Shown here: positions 17,571 through 26,886 of the stretch, piece by piece
Layout of the letters: each line of letters opens with the position of its first letter
How positions within the stretch are numbered: position 1 is the first letter of the stretch
NCBI RefSeq assembly: GCF_900162665.1
Contig: NZ_LT727813.1
Span: 340,214-404,213, forward strand
DNA: 64,000 nucleotides
Direction: 5' to 3'
Source: Oceanobacillus sojae
GTDB lineage: Bacteria > Bacillota > Bacilli > Bacillales > Amphibacillaceae
Notes under the pieces: generated by a model
Databases searched by the model: none
Told to the model about the DNA's origin: nothing
What the model saw: the letters and a program-made list of their open reading frames with translations, nothing else
Translations under genes and position numbers: made by a program

Positions 17571-18548
17571 ATGGAAACAAAACAAGATTATCAGGTTTTA
17601 CTTTATTACAATTATGTACACATTGAGGACCCGGAAGCATATGCTGCGGAGCATCTTAAGTATTGTAAGGAGCTTGGACTGAAGGGGCGTATTCTGGTCG
17701 CTGAGGAAGGTATTAACGGAACAGTTTCAGGCACTATTGATCAGACAAATACCTACATGGAGCATATGCACGCAGATCCCCGCTTTGAAGATATGGTATT
17801 CAAGGTGGACGCTCATGATAAACATGCTTTCAAAAAAATGCATGTACGCCCAAGAAATGAATTAGTTACGCTTCGTTTAGAGGATGATATTAACCCGCTG
17901 GAAACAACCGGTAATTACTTAGAGCCGAAAGAATTCTATGAAGCATTAAAGGACGAAAATACTGTCGTATTGGATGCCCGCAATGATTATGAATTTGATT
18001 TAGGCCATTTCCGGGGAGCAATCCGTCCGGATATTCAGACCTTCCGTGAATTGCCGGATTGGGTACAGGAAAATAAAGAAATGCTCGAAGATAAAAAAAT
18101 TGTAACTTATTGCACAGGAGGCATTCGCTGTGAGAAATTCAGCGGCTGGCTCAAGGATGAAGGCTTTGAAGATGTAAGTCAATTACATGGCGGTATCGTT
18201 ACCTATGGAAAAGATCCTGAAGTTCAAGGCGAATTATGGGACGGCCAGTTATATGTATTTGATGAGCGTATCAGCGTTCCTGTTAACCAAAAAGAGCATG
18301 TTATTGTCGGAAAGGATTACTTTGACGGAGAGCCTTGTGAAAGATATATAAACTGTGCAAATCCAGAATGTAATAATCAAATTCTTGCTTCTGAAGAGAA
18401 TGAACATAAATATTTACGCGGATGCACACATGAATGCCGCATCAGCCCGCGTAACCTTTATGTGAAAGAACATAATTTATCTGCAGAAGAAGTTAAAGAG
18501 CGTTTAGCGGCTATTGGCGAAACACTTCCGGAAACAACAACGGTTTAA
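17571..18548 (+). CDS. trhO: tRNA uridine(34) hydroxylase TrhO
   Basis: A 325-residue rhodanese-domain protein of the UPF0176 family. The N-terminal acylphosphatase-like domain covers about 5-95 and the rhodanese domain about 115-215, with the active-site loop CTGGIRC (Cys 181). A Cys-rich C-terminal segment with CANPECNNQ and CTHEC follows. The start at METKQDYQ has AGGTGG eight bases upstream, while the earlier ATG at 17508 has none. TrhO uses oxygen to make 5-hydroxyuridine at the tRNA wobble position, a step to mo5U in Bacillus. Monocistronic. Confidence 0.93.
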   Translation: METKQDYQVLLYYNYVHIEDPEAYAAEHLKYCKELGLKGRILVAEEGINGTVSGTIDQTNTYMEHMHADPRFEDMVFKVDAHDKHAFKKMHVRPRNELVTLRLEDDINPLETTGNYLEPKEFYEALKDENTVVLDARNDYEFDLGHFRGAIRPDIQTFRELPDWVQENKEMLEDKKIVTYCTGGIRCEKFSGWLKDEGFEDVSQLHGGIVTYGKDPEVQGELWDGQLYVFDERISVPVNQKEHVIVGKDYFDGEPCERYINCANPECNNQILASEENEHKYLRGCTHECRISPRNLYVKEHNLSAEEVKERLAAIGETLPETTTV

Positions 18549-18563
18549 ATAAATATATATACG

Positions 18564-18601
18564 AAAACAGGCTGGAGACTTGAATTTCCAGCCTGTTTTA
18601 T
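18564..18601 (+). terminator. Bidirectional terminator
   Basis: AAAACAGGCTGGA pairs with TCCAGCCTGTTTT; shared by convergent genes. Confidence 0.85.
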
Positions 18602-18604
18602 ATT

Positions 18605-19294
18605 TTATTTCTGATAGATAACCATCCATTCATTTCCGACTATTTCCATTTTTGTACCAATATAGCCGGCTTCGATAAGTTTTATTTGGCCATCAATATC
18701 CTTCATATCAATTTCTCTTTGGTCTTTAACACTGACATTGCTTTTTTGTAGGTCTTTACAAAAAATATAACGCAGCTTCTTGCCATACTTTTCCTTCACT
18801 TTATAAATCCGCATTCCCAGAGCAAATTTATCCTTCATACTCGGAATATTTCCCGGGGCTACTGTAGCTAAAACATAGCGGTAGGCAGTTGCATCCAGCT
18901 GCTCCATAATAATTTTCCCCATTGTTGTTTGCAAATGATTCCCCCGAAAATCAGGATGTACATTAGAAATCTCCGAATAGATAATTTGCGCATAATCTTC
19001 TTCTGTCAGACCGATATCTCTTCCTAATCCTTCTTCATCAGCAGCCGGATTTAGAAAAGCTCGAAACGCGATCAGCTTCTTCTGATGGAAAATGCCGACC
19101 ATCAGCGGATCTCCCTCTAATATGGTAAGGAACTCATCCTCGTCTAAAGGCTCGAGTCTATCTTTATCCTCCAGAGCTTCATAAACTGTCGTTTGCAGCT
19201 CTAAAATTTCGGGTAAATCGGTAGTAGTAAGGTAGCGTAAATAAGTATTCTTATCTTCCCCGTTTAAAGGGATATATTTTATCATTTCTGTCAC
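18605..19294 (-). CDS. GNAT-family acetyltransferase
   Basis: A 229-residue protein with the GNAT fold. The acetyl-CoA loop region is VHPDFRGNHLQTTMGKIIME, near residues 120-140, where a degenerate R-x-x-G-x-G/N is seen. The C-terminal half (from about 185) is an extra domain ending GNEWMVIYQK. The chosen start is GTG, nine bases after AAAGGA; the frame is open ten codons further upstream with a TTG lacking a site. Substrate unknown. B. subtilis has a GNAT gene (ykwB) beside ykwC, and a YkwC-like gene lies 4 kb away here, but the link is loose. Confidence 0.78.
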   Translation of the reverse strand: MTEMIKYIPLNGEDKNTYLRYLTTTDLPEILELQTTVYEALEDKDRLEPLDEDEFLTILEGDPLMVGIFHQKKLIAFRAFLNPAADEEGLGRDIGLTEEDYAQIIYSEISNVHPDFRGNHLQTTMGKIIMEQLDATAYRYVLATVAPGNIPSMKDKFALGMRIYKVKEKYGKKLRYIFCKDLQKSNVSVKDQREIDMKDIDGQIKLIEAGYIGTKMEIVGNEWMVIYQK

Positions 19295-19349
19295 AGGTAA
19301 ACGTCCTTTCTTGCTATAATACAATTAAATCAGATGGAGCTATTCTTTT

Positions 19350-19397
19350 AGAGGGTGTTCAAAAAGTCCGATGATCAGGACTTTTTGAACACACACT
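19350..19397. mobile_element. Minimal MITE: two TIRs with eight-base spacer
   Basis: AGAGGGTGTTCAAAAAGTCC and GGACTTTTTGAACAC flank only GATGATCA. The ends are those of the 15552 element, but almost the whole interior is missing. It lies 45 bases before the gpx start and would form a strong hairpin in any read-through transcript. Confidence 0.65.
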
Positions 19398-19441
19398 TTT
19401 AGATGCATTTACATCTTATCATTTTTTTGAGGAGGAGTAAT

Positions 19442-19924
19442 ATGACAAGTATATACGATTTTTCAGCAAAAACAATTGAGGGTGAAGTGAAGCCACTGTC
19501 AGATTATAAGGGGGATGTGCTGCTCATCGTAAACACAGCCAGTAAATGCGGCTTTACTCCTCAATTTGACGGACTGCAGAAATTATATGACCAATATAAA
19601 GGGCAAAGCTTTGAAGTGCTTGGTTTTCCATGCAACCAGTTTGGTCATCAGGATCCTGGAGCGGATGAAGAGATTAATGAATTCTGTCAAAAAAAATACG
19701 GGGTTTCCTTTCAAATGTTTTCTAAAGTAAATGTAAAAGGAAAAAATGCACACCCTCTTTTTGCTTTTTTAACAAGCGAGCAAAAGGGGATACTTGGTGA
19801 ACAAATTAAATGGAATTTTACGAAGTTTCTTATTGATAAGGATGGACAAGTTGTAAAACGGTTTGGTCCGCAAAAGAATCCGGATATAATAGAGAAGGAT
19901 GTAGAAGCACTTCTAAAGGGATAA
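19442..19924 (+). CDS. Glutathione peroxidase-family thiol peroxidase
   Basis: A 160-residue Cys-type Gpx (B. subtilis BsaA type). The peroxidatic Cys 36 is in NTASKCGFT, then GFPCNQF with Gln 66, a likely resolving Cys 82 in NEFCQKK, and the Trp-Asn pair in KWNFTKF. It reduces peroxides, probably with thioredoxin as donor, as for non-seleno bacterial Gpx. GGAGGAG precedes the ATG at 19442; a longer frame from 19403 includes the ribosome binding site and is rejected. It is monocistronic, between a MITE and a bidirectional terminator. Confidence 0.94.
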   Translation: MTSIYDFSAKTIEGEVKPLSDYKGDVLLIVNTASKCGFTPQFDGLQKLYDQYKGQSFEVLGFPCNQFGHQDPGADEEINEFCQKKYGVSFQMFSKVNVKGKNAHPLFAFLTSEQKGILGEQIKWNFTKFLIDKDGQVVKRFGPQKNPDIIEKDVEALLKG

Positions 19925-19928
19925 GCAA

Positions 19929-20000
19929 TAAAAGCGCAGAGGATATATTAAGAACATGACTTAGTTTAAATCATGTCCAACCTATCCCTCTGCGCTTTTA
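19929..20000 (+). terminator. Long bidirectional hairpin terminator
   Basis: AAAAGCGCAGAGGATA and its near complement TATCCCTCTGCGCTTTT enclose a second stem (ACATGA/TCATGT). It separates gpx from the convergent ABC operon. Confidence 0.8.
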
Positions 20001-20003
20001 CCT

Positions 20004-20726
20004 TTAGAGTACTTTTTCCAAAAAGCTTTGTGCACGTTCGGTGCTTGGATTAGTGAAGAATGCATTTGGCTCCGTTTCCTCCAGCAATACACCATCATCT
20101 AAAAAGAGTACCTTATCTGCAACTTCCTTTGCAAAATTCATTTCATGCGTAACAATTACCATCGTCATGCCTGTCTCCGTCAAGCCTTTCATAACGTCGA
20201 GTACCTCTTTTACCATTTCTGGATCAAGTGCGGAAGTCGGTTCATCAAAAAGCATAATTTCCGGTTCCATTGCGAGCGCTCTGGCGATGGCAACACGCTG
20301 CTTCTGACCGCCAGACAGACGATTGGGATATGCTTTTTCTTTATCTGTCATGCCAACTCTTGCCAGCAGGTTTTTGCCAATCTGTTCTGCCTCTTTTTTT
20401 GACAGGCCTTTTACTTTTTGTGGTGCGTACATTACGTTCTCCAAAGCAGTCATATGGGGAAAAAGATGAAAATGCTGGAATACCATTCCGATATTCTTCC
20501 GTATTTCCATTTTGTTAACCCGTGGAGAAGTAATTTCCTCATCATTTATATAGATTTGTCCAGAGGTCGGTTCTTCCAATAGATTAAGACAGCGCAGAAA
20601 GGTTGACTTTCCAGATCCGGAAGGGCCGATAATTGTCACAACCTCCCCTTTTCCAACTGTTGTACTGATACCCTTTAACACTTCATTCTTACCAAATACC
20701 TTTGTTATATTATCTGCTTTAATCAC
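20004..20726 (-). CDS. Polar amino-acid ABC importer, ATP-binding subunit
   Basis: A 240-residue GlnQ-type ATPase. Walker A is GPSGSGKST (about 33-41), the Q-loop HFHLFPHM is near 84-91, the signature [15 protein letters not shown] near 132-146, Walker [14 protein letters not shown] near 152-164, and the switch His in THEM. It powers the permease and binding protein encoded just upstream in the operon. The start overlaps the permease gene by eight bases. It is the last gene of a four-gene unit and ends at a shared hairpin. Confidence 0.93.
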   Translation of the reverse strand: MIKADNITKVFGKNEVLKGISTTVGKGEVVTIIGPSGSGKSTFLRCLNLLEEPTSGQIYINDEEITSPRVNKMEIRKNIGMVFQHFHLFPHMTALENVMYAPQKVKGLSKKEAEQIGKNLLARVGMTDKEKAYPNRLSGGQKQRVAIARALAMEPEIMLFDEPTSALDPEMVKEVLDVMKGLTETGMTMVIVTHEMNFAKEVADKVLFLDDGVLLEETEPNAFFTNPSTERAQSFLEKVL

Positions 20727-21378
20727 TCTGTCTCATCCTCCGTTCAACATACCTTCCAGCCAAGGTCAGTATCGTAACCATCACCCAATAAATTACTCCT
20801 GCAAAAAAGAGCGGTTCGAAGTTTCTGTAAAGATCGGCTCCGGCAATCTGTGCACGGCGCATTAAATCCAGATAGCCAATGGTAGAAACTAATGCCGATT
20901 CTTTTGTTAACGTAATAAATTCATTCATGAGTGCAGGAAGTATATTTTTAAAAGCCTGCGGCAAAATAATATTCAGCATCATGGAGCGATAAGGAACACC
21001 TAACGCTTTGGCCGCTTCGGTCTGCCCTTTGTCCACTGCCATAATACCCGCACGGATAATTTCAGATACATACGCGGCTGAGTTCAAGCCGAATGCTAAG
21101 ACAGCAGATAAAAATGCTGATATATCGTATCCAGTTAACTGGGGGATTGCTAAGTATATAATCATTAATTGTAAAATTAACGGTGTACCGCGAAAGATTG
21201 ATGTATAGATATCTGCTATTGTCTTCAGCGGCCAAAATTCAGTTATTTTAAAAATTGCCAAAATAGTACCCAATATAAATCCTGCCAAAATGGATACACT
21301 AACAAACTTTAATGTTGCACCTATTCCTTCCAGTATAAAAGGAATATAAGGCACGATTTGGGAAAAATCCAAATTCAT
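20719..21378 (-). CDS. Polar amino-acid ABC importer, permease
   Basis: A 219-residue HisM/GlnP-type permease with five predicted membrane helices. The EAA coupling loop is visible as [22 protein letters not shown] near residues 124-145 and fits the ATPase of this system. One permease gene implies a homodimer. GAGGTGAT precedes the ATG, 30 bases after the binding-protein gene. Closest families are those for cystine, arginine and glutamine; the substrate cannot be decided here. Confidence 0.92.
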   Translation of the reverse strand: MNLDFSQIVPYIPFILEGIGATLKFVSVSILAGFILGTILAIFKITEFWPLKTIADIYTSIFRGTPLILQLMIIYLAIPQLTGYDISAFLSAVLAFGLNSAAYVSEIIRAGIMAVDKGQTEAAKALGVPYRSMMLNIILPQAFKNILPALMNEFITLTKESALVSTIGYLDLMRRAQIAGADLYRNFEPLFFAGVIYWVMVTILTLAGRYVERRMRQSD

Positions 21379-21408
21379 GCCCTATCACCTCGTTTCTTTA
21401 TGCTATTT

Positions 21409-22182
21409 TTATTCCACAGATCCTGGTATCCATTCTTCTTTTAAGCTCTTTAACGTGCCATCTTCTTCTAGTTTTTCTAATACAGCATTAACATCATCTA
21501 CTAGATCACTGTCTTTAGGAAAGGCGATTGCCATACCCTCAGTTGAAGAGTTAGGGTCATCAAATCCAAAGAATCCTTGAGAATCCATATATCCCAGAGC
21601 AACTTCTTTAGACAGATAGACAGCATCAATACGGTTTGCATTTAATTCCTGTGCTAAAATCCCGGCGTCATCTACCTTTTTCACTTCAATGTTATACTCC
21701 TCCGCCAAAGCATCTGCGCCATTTTCCTGAATAGAGCCCAGCTGTACACCAAGTGTTTTTCCATCAAGCTCATCTAGAGATTCCATCGCTTTATCTTTAG
21801 TAACAAACATTTGTCCAGTATCATTATAAACATTAGAAAAGTCTACATTCTTTTTACGGTCTTCGCTGGCGTTCATTCCTGATATAACCATGTCCACACG
21901 ATTTGCCTGCAAGGAACCGATAAGACCTTCAAATTTCATATCTTCAATTTCTAATTCCATACCCAGTTCTTCCGCGATAAGCTTTCCTAATTCAATATCA
22001 AATCCTTCAAACTCCCCTTGAGGATTTCGTGATTCATATGGAGGGAAATCAGCTGATGTTCCCATTTTTAATACATCTTTATCCCCGCCGGATGCTTCTG
22101 ATTCATTATCATCTGATCCACAGGCAGCTAAAAAAGCTGTAAATAGTAATGTGCTGAAAAGTAAAATGAGCTTCTTTTTCAT
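21409..22182 (-). CDS. Amino-acid ABC importer, substrate-binding lipoprotein
   Basis: A 257-residue bacterial extracellular solute-binding protein of family 3. The signal peptide ends in the lipobox LAAC with Cys 21, so it is anchored to the outer face of the membrane. SADFPPYE near residues 44-51 and GFDIELGKLIAEEL near 62-75 are typical ligand-pocket strands. Its start overlaps the hydrolase stop by one base (TAATG), so expression is coupled. The pattern resembles ArtP/TcyA-type proteins. Confidence 0.92.
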   Translation of the reverse strand: MKKKLILLFSTLLFTAFLAACGSDDNESEASGGDKDVLKMGTSADFPPYESRNPQGEFEGFDIELGKLIAEELGMELEIEDMKFEGLIGSLQANRVDMVISGMNASEDRKKNVDFSNVYNDTGQMFVTKDKAMESLDELDGKTLGVQLGSIQENGADALAEEYNIEVKKVDDAGILAQELNANRIDAVYLSKEVALGYMDSQGFFGFDDPNSSTEGMAIAFPKDSDLVDDVNAVLEKLEEDGTLKSLKEEWIPGSVE

Positions 22183-23357
22183 TAGACGTTTACCTCTTCT
22201 TTGTTTTTATTAAATTCTTCCTTCATTGCCTGAACTGCTTCTTCATTTGTTAATAAATCATAGCCTGTTTTCGCTAAAGAAAGCGCTCCTTCATACAATG
22301 CCAGATGCCCATCCTCTGTAATAGTCTGATCGGCAAATTCTTCCGTATGAGCGATTAATCCTTCTTTATTCAGACCGATATACGGATGGATAGCCGGAAC
22401 TACCTGGCTGACATTTCCCATATCAATTGAGCCGTAAGATTCTTTTGCTCCAAAAACAGGCAGCCGGCTCGTCTCTTTTAAATTTGCAGTAAACAAATCA
22501 GATAAAACCTGATTCGTTGTCATATCATCATAACTTAATTCATAGTTGGATATATTTAATGTTGCTCCAGTCATTAAAGCTGCTCCTTCAGCAATATGCT
22601 TTACCTTTTCCACTACTTCATTAAGATAAGGACGATTATTTGCCCGGACATAGAACTGTGCAACTGCTTTATCAGGAACCACGTTCGCAGCCTGTCCCCC
22701 ATCAGGAATAACTCCATGAATACGGACATCTGATTTCACATGCTGTCTCAATGCATTAATACCGTTAAACAATTGGAGCACTCCATCTAAGGCATTAATC
22801 CCTTTTTCCGGAGCTGCTGCAGCATGTGCTGTTTTTCCATGATACTCAAATTGGATGGCATCCATAGCAAGTGATTCTCCGCTTACCTGGGATGTATCAC
22901 TAGGATGTAGAATCATTGCAGCATCTATACCGTCAAACACTCCCTGCTCACTCATTGGTACTTTAGCTCCGTTTGTTTCCTCTGCCGGAGTCCCGAATAC
23001 ATGAACAGTGCCGCCAATTTCATCAATCACTTTACTTAATACAACTCCTGCACCGACACTCATTGTTCCAATTAAATTATGTCCGCAGCCGTGCCCTACA
23101 CCTGGAAGTGCATCATATTCGGCCAAATATGCAATTTGGGGACCAGGCTTTCCGCTGGAGTAGGTTGCTTTAAAAGCTGTATCACGACCGACAATCCCTT
23201 TTTCTACTTTAAAGTGATGTGTCGTTAAATAATCTGTTAAAAGCTTCATAGATTCATATTCTTGATCCCCAAGCTCTGGGTTATCAAAAATAGTATCACT
23301 CAAATTGGTTAAATCACTGATTACTTTATCTAGTTCTTTTTTTAAATTTTCCTTCAT
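22182..23357 (-). CDS. M20-family amidohydrolase/dipeptidase
   Basis: A 391-residue zinc-dependent hydrolase. The catalytic segment YLAEYDALPGVGHGCGHNLIG (first 20 positions, near 73-93) and PAEETNGAKV near 128-137 carry the metal ligands and general base. The lid/dimerisation domain covers about 185-300. It is of the aminoacylase-1-like 2/AbgB type, removing acyl groups or splitting short amide-linked compounds. It is the first gene of an operon with an amino-acid importer, like yxeP with yxeMNO in B. subtilis. This suggests that the importer brings in an N-acylated or dipeptide-like amino-acid derivative which this enzyme releases. Confidence 0.88.
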   Translation of the reverse strand: MKENLKKELDKVISDLTNLSDTIFDNPELGDQEYESMKLLTDYLTTHHFKVEKGIVGRDTAFKATYSSGKPGPQIAYLAEYDALPGVGHGCGHNLIGTMSVGAGVVLSKVIDEIGGTVHVFGTPAEETNGAKVPMSEQGVFDGIDAAMILHPSDTSQVSGESLAMDAIQFEYHGKTAHAAAAPEKGINALDGVLQLFNGINALRQHVKSDVRIHGVIPDGGQAANVVPDKAVAQFYVRANNRPYLNEVVEKVKHIAEGAALMTGATLNISNYELSYDDMTTNQVLSDLFTANLKETSRLPVFGAKESYGSIDMGNVSQVVPAIHPYIGLNKEGLIAHTEEFADQTITEDGHLALYEGALSLAKTGYDLLTNEEAVQAMKEEFNKNKEEVNV

Positions 23358-23542
23358 AATTTATTCCCTCATTCAATGTATAATTATTAATTAATATGTA
23401 TATTTATAACATGATTATGCATGCTTATGCAATAGGCAAAATAAAAATTATATTTTCAGATAATTTCCAGGCTTATATATTGTTATTTATAAGAAGTATA
23501 TCCCTCAGCCCAGGATCGTATTTTGACTAAGAAAGGTTACTC

Positions 23543-23613
23543 TTACTCGCCAATAAACCAAATTTCACCTTCATAGCGGTATCCATCTTCATCTGTAATT
23601 AAGCCCTTTATAT
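23543..23613 (-). pseudogene. Possible C-terminal gene remnant
   Basis: A 23-codon minus-strand frame ending ITDEDGYRYEGEIWFIGE then stop reads like the end of a real protein, but an upstream stop cuts it off and no start exists. It lies in the gap between the proS terminator and the M20 gene. Probably debris of a deleted gene. Confidence 0.25.
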
Positions 23614-23629
23614 ATTATCTTTAATACAT

Positions 23630-23665
23630 AAAAACAGACTGAGCTGTAAAACCCAGTCTGCTTCT
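23630..23665 (-). terminator. Terminator of proS
   Basis: On the minus strand AGACTGGG and CTCAGTCT arms around GTTTTACAG, followed by TTTTT. Confidence 0.75.
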
Positions 23666-23676
23666 TTTTTCAATTA

Positions 23677-25113
23677 TTAATACGCTCTTGCCCAGTAAAC
23701 TAATTCTTTTGCCGGCTTTCCACAGCATACGCATGTATCAGATATACTTTCCGGTTCAAATGGAATACAGCGGGAGGTTGCTGTTGTTTCTTCTTTAATT
23801 TTTTCTTCACAAGCCAGGTCTCCACACCACATTGCTTTGACAAAGCCGCCTTTTTCAATTTCTGTTTTAAATTCATCCATATTTTTAGCTGTATGTGTCA
23901 TCTCTTCACGATGCTCTAATGCACGTTTATACAGATTTGCCTGTACCTCATCCAGCAATGCAGCAAGACGCTCTTCCACATCTGCCAGAGCAACGAATTC
24001 TTTCTCACCGGTATCACGGCGGACAAGAACGACCTGCTCTTTTTCAATATCCTTTGGTCCCATTTCAACGCGGACCGGGATACCTTTCATTTCATATTCA
24101 TTAAATTTCCAGCCTGGCATTTTATCACTGCCGTCAATATCGACTCGGGCAACTTTCGCTAATTTATCGCGTAAAGCATATGCTTTATCCAATACGCCTT
24201 CTTTATGCTGGGCGATTGGAACAATCATTGCCTGTGTCGGCGCAACTTTTGGAGGTACGACTAGTCCGCGGTTATCACCATGCACCATAATTAAAGCTCC
24301 CATAATCCGGGTAGACAAGCCCCATGAAGTTTGATGAACATACTGGCTTTCTCCCTTTTCATCCAGGTAGGTAATATCAAAAGCCTCTGCAAAGCCGGAA
24401 CCAAAATGATGGGAAGTAGCAGATTGTAATGCTTTTCCATCATGCATCAATGCTTCGATCGTTAAGGTAAATTCAGCCCCTGCAAATTTTTCTTTATCTG
24501 TTTTCTTTCCTTTTAAAACAGGAATGGCTAAATACTCTTCAACCAGCTTGGCATAAATTCCAAGCATGCGGTTTGTTTCTTCAGTTGCTTCTTCATCTGT
24601 TGCATGTGCTGTATGCCCTTCCTGCCAATGGAATTCAGAAGAACGCAGGAACGGGCGTGTTGTTTTTTCCCAGCGGACTACATTGGACCATTGATTATAG
24701 AGCTTTGGCAGATCACGATAAGAGTGAATATTATTTGAATAATAATCACAAAACAGTACTTCAGAAGTTGGACGTACTGCGATACGTTCTGTTAATTCCT
24801 CATCTCCGCCATGCGTTACCCAGGCAACCTCAGGAGCAAATCCCTCTACATGATCTTTTTCCTTTTGCAACAGACTTTCAGGAATAAACAGCGGAAAAGC
24901 AACGTTCGTATGACCTGTTTCCTTAAACATACGATCTAATTCATCTTTAATATTTTCCCAGATTGCATAACCATAAGGTTTGATAATCATTGTTCCGCGC
25001 ACTTGACCATAATCAACAAGCTCTGCCTGCTTGACAACGTCTGTATACCACTGTGCGAAATCGTCCTCCATCGCTGTAATTTTTTCTACAAATTGTTTAT
25101 TTTTCTTACCCAA
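23677..25113 (-). CDS. proS: Prolyl-tRNA synthetase, short (archaeal/eukaryote-like) type
   Basis: A 478-residue class II synthetase that charges tRNA-Pro. Motif 1 region [10 protein letters not shown] near residues 73-82, motif 2 region [20 protein letters not shown] near 148-167 and motif 3 region [11 protein letters not shown] near 276-286 are visible. The anticodon-binding domain and a C-terminal zinc-binding-like domain with Cys pairs (CVCC) follow. There is no editing insertion, as expected for the short ProS3 form also found in Bacillus cereus and clostridia. AGAAAGAGGTG precedes the ATG. Expression is governed by a T-box leader with a proline specifier. Confidence 0.95.
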   Translation of the reverse strand: MGKKNKQFVEKITAMEDDFAQWYTDVVKQAELVDYGQVRGTMIIKPYGYAIWENIKDELDRMFKETGHTNVAFPLFIPESLLQKEKDHVEGFAPEVAWVTHGGDEELTERIAVRPTSEVLFCDYYSNNIHSYRDLPKLYNQWSNVVRWEKTTRPFLRSSEFHWQEGHTAHATDEEATEETNRMLGIYAKLVEEYLAIPVLKGKKTDKEKFAGAEFTLTIEALMHDGKALQSATSHHFGSGFAEAFDITYLDEKGESQYVHQTSWGLSTRIMGALIMVHGDNRGLVVPPKVAPTQAMIVPIAQHKEGVLDKAYALRDKLAKVARVDIDGSDKMPGWKFNEYEMKGIPVRVEMGPKDIEKEQVVLVRRDTGEKEFVALADVEERLAALLDEVQANLYKRALEHREEMTHTAKNMDEFKTEIEKGGFVKAMWCGDLACEEKIKEETTATSRCIPFEPESISDTCVCCGKPAKELVYWARAY

Positions 25114-25164
25114 TTGTAAGCACCTCTTTCTTATTTAACTCTTCTATTGTTTGAAACTCCATAT

Positions 25165-25456
25165 AAACGCAAAAAACCCTCCATCCTTATGAAAGGGACC
25201 GAGGTTAAACAGGTGGTACCACCCTTGTTTATATATAAGCTGCTGTCTATTATTTTACAGACATGCCCGGCAAATATATACACTTCATTTGATAACGGCC
25301 TAAAACCGCGCCAATTTCAGAGCTGTATCTCCTTATATGGCGAACTCGGGAGGCAGGTTCCCTTGTGTGTCTACGAAAAAGTCTCAGCGCCCTTTTTCTC
25401 TCTGTATCAGACAATAACAACGTACTATTCTCCGTCAATATTTCAACTATGCTTTT
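25165..25456 (-). promoter_or_regulatory. T-box leader of proS
   Basis: On the minus strand the leader shows the T-box core AAGGGTGGTACCACCT (25211-25226) followed by a terminator stem and TTTTTT near 25167-25205. In Stem I, GGAG followed by AATAGTA (loop E AGTA) faces GAACCTGC-CTCC. The internal loop thus presents CCT at 25355-25357 as the specifier, a proline codon, agreeing with the gene. Uncharged tRNA-Pro should stabilise the antiterminator. Reading frames drawn across this leader are spurious. Confidence 0.9.
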
Positions 25457-25485
25457 AATATATAGTTCTCAATGATGAAAGTCAA
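25457..25485 (-). promoter_or_regulatory. Sigma-A promoter of the proS T-box transcript
   Basis: TTGACT and TATATT on the minus strand are 17 bases apart, directly upstream of the T-box. Confidence 0.7.
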
Positions 25486-25540
25486 GAAGCAGACGATTTT
25501 TTACAGTTAAGAAAATGGGAATAAGGTATTTTCTTCCTGA

Positions 25541-26023
25541 TTATAACCAGACCGCTATAAAGAACCAGACAATCATAATCAGCTGCAGGACTACTTTCGC
25601 AACAGAACCTCCCAAAAACCCTAAAAAAGAACCGATGGAAGCCCTAAATGCTTCTTTCACTGTTCTTCGCTGCATCATTTCAATAGCAAGAACAGTTAAA
25701 AATGGAACATAAATAATTCCAAATGGCGGAGTAATAAAGGAGCCGATAATAACAGCTACCGCAGCGCCTCTTTCTCCTGCTTTACTGCCCCCGAATTTTT
25801 TCACAAAATAACTGTTGGCGATAATGTCCGCAACAAACAGAACAACTGTGATAACAATCATGCCTGTCCAGAACCACCAGGTCAGGGAGTCACTATTTAT
25901 AAAGAAGTAATAGATTAAAAATCCTCCCCAAATAGCAATAACAGACGGGATCATCGGAAATATAATTCCCAGAAAGCTTGCGATAAATAACAGGATAATA
26001 ATTATCCATAATAAAATATCCAA
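25541..26023 (-). CDS. DUF456 membrane protein (YqgC-like)
   Basis: A 160-residue protein with four or five membrane helices and the glycine-rich DUF456 pattern FGGSKAGERGAAVAVIIGSF near residues 78-97. The start is a TTG ten bases after AAGGAG. A longer frame reaching 26104 would run into the end of plsY and lacks a site. Function unknown; present in many Bacillaceae. It follows plsY on the same strand and may be cotranscribed. Confidence 0.78.
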   Translation of the reverse strand: MDILLWIIIILLFIASFLGIIFPMIPSVIAIWGGFLIYYFFINSDSLTWWFWTGMIVITVVLFVADIIANSYFVKKFGGSKAGERGAAVAVIIGSFITPPFGIIYVPFLTVLAIEMMQRRTVKEAFRASIGSFLGFLGGSVAKVVLQLIMIVWFFIAVWL

Positions 26024-26096
26024 TTCTTGCACACTCCTTAATAAAAAGCTTACTTTTTCAGTATACCCTATAATATAAGTCCAAAAAGCCTCTCCT

Positions 26097-26717
26097 CTAG
26101 GCACTCTTTTTAAACATACTGGATAACTTTGTCTCTTCCTTTAATATAATCCGGCGATAATTCTCCATATGCTTGTATATACACAGCAGTGTTAAAAATA
26201 TCACCACCAGCGCAGGTCCATTTCCGAAGAAATAATAGGTTGTGATAAGAAAAGATACATACATAAACAGGACACCGATAACGAGATAGTCTGTTGCAAA
26301 AGTAAAAAACAATAAAATAGCAATTCCAATTAAAGCAACCCGCCAGTCAATGGCAATTAATGCACCGACCAGAGATGCGGTACCTTTCCCGCCGCTGAAA
26401 TTCATCGTTATAGGATAATTATGCCCAATAATAACAAATAAAGCAGTCAAATAAATATATAAGGAAACCTCCCCAGCCGGGATCCCAGCTTCTCCCAAAA
26501 TAAATAAAACGAGTAAAATGGCAAGTGTAGCCTTAAAAATATCAATCAGCGCAACCACAATACCGTATTTCCAGCCTAACAGAATCGTCGTATTCGATGC
26601 TCCGGCATTTTTGACACCTTCACTCTTAATGTCTCTCTTCTTAATTTTCCCGACGATTTGCGATCCATGAATACATCCAAAAATGTAACCTATTAAACAG
26701 CTAATGAGGTAATACAT
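26097..26717 (-). CDS. plsY: PlsY-like glycerol-3-phosphate acyltransferase
   Basis: A 206-residue integral membrane acyltransferase. Motif 1 appears as GSQIVGKIKKRDIKSEGVKNAGASNT (positions about 19-44), motif 2 as GHNYPITMNFSGGKGTA near 97-113. It transfers the acyl group from acyl-phosphate to glycerol-3-phosphate in phospholipid synthesis. Motif 1 has VKNAGASN instead of the common GSGNIGATN, so this may be a divergent paralogue beside a standard PlsY elsewhere in the genome. GGAGGGG precedes the ATG. Confidence 0.82.
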   Translation of the reverse strand: MYYLISCLIGYIFGCIHGSQIVGKIKKRDIKSEGVKNAGASNTTILLGWKYGIVVALIDIFKATLAILLVLFILGEAGIPAGEVSLYIYLTALFVIIGHNYPITMNFSGGKGTASLVGALIAIDWRVALIGIAILLFFTFATDYLVIGVLFMYVSFLITTYYFFGNGPALVVIFLTLLCIYKHMENYRRIILKEETKLSSMFKKSA

Positions 26718-26886
26718 TATTTCCCCTCCATTTCTGCCCAGTTTCTCTTATTATATGTTCATAATGATGAAGAAATCAATTTGTTACACAACCATATTTA
26801 TCTAGTTGTTCAACTCTTCATCAGAATCTTGTTCATGTTATCATTGCTATTATAGAGATATTATTTAAAGGAGTCAGAAATAACGG

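Noticed and set aside
25147..25458. A 103-codon plus-strand frame and a 62-codon minus-strand frame.
   Set aside because: They lie within the proS T-box leader, which explains the sequence.
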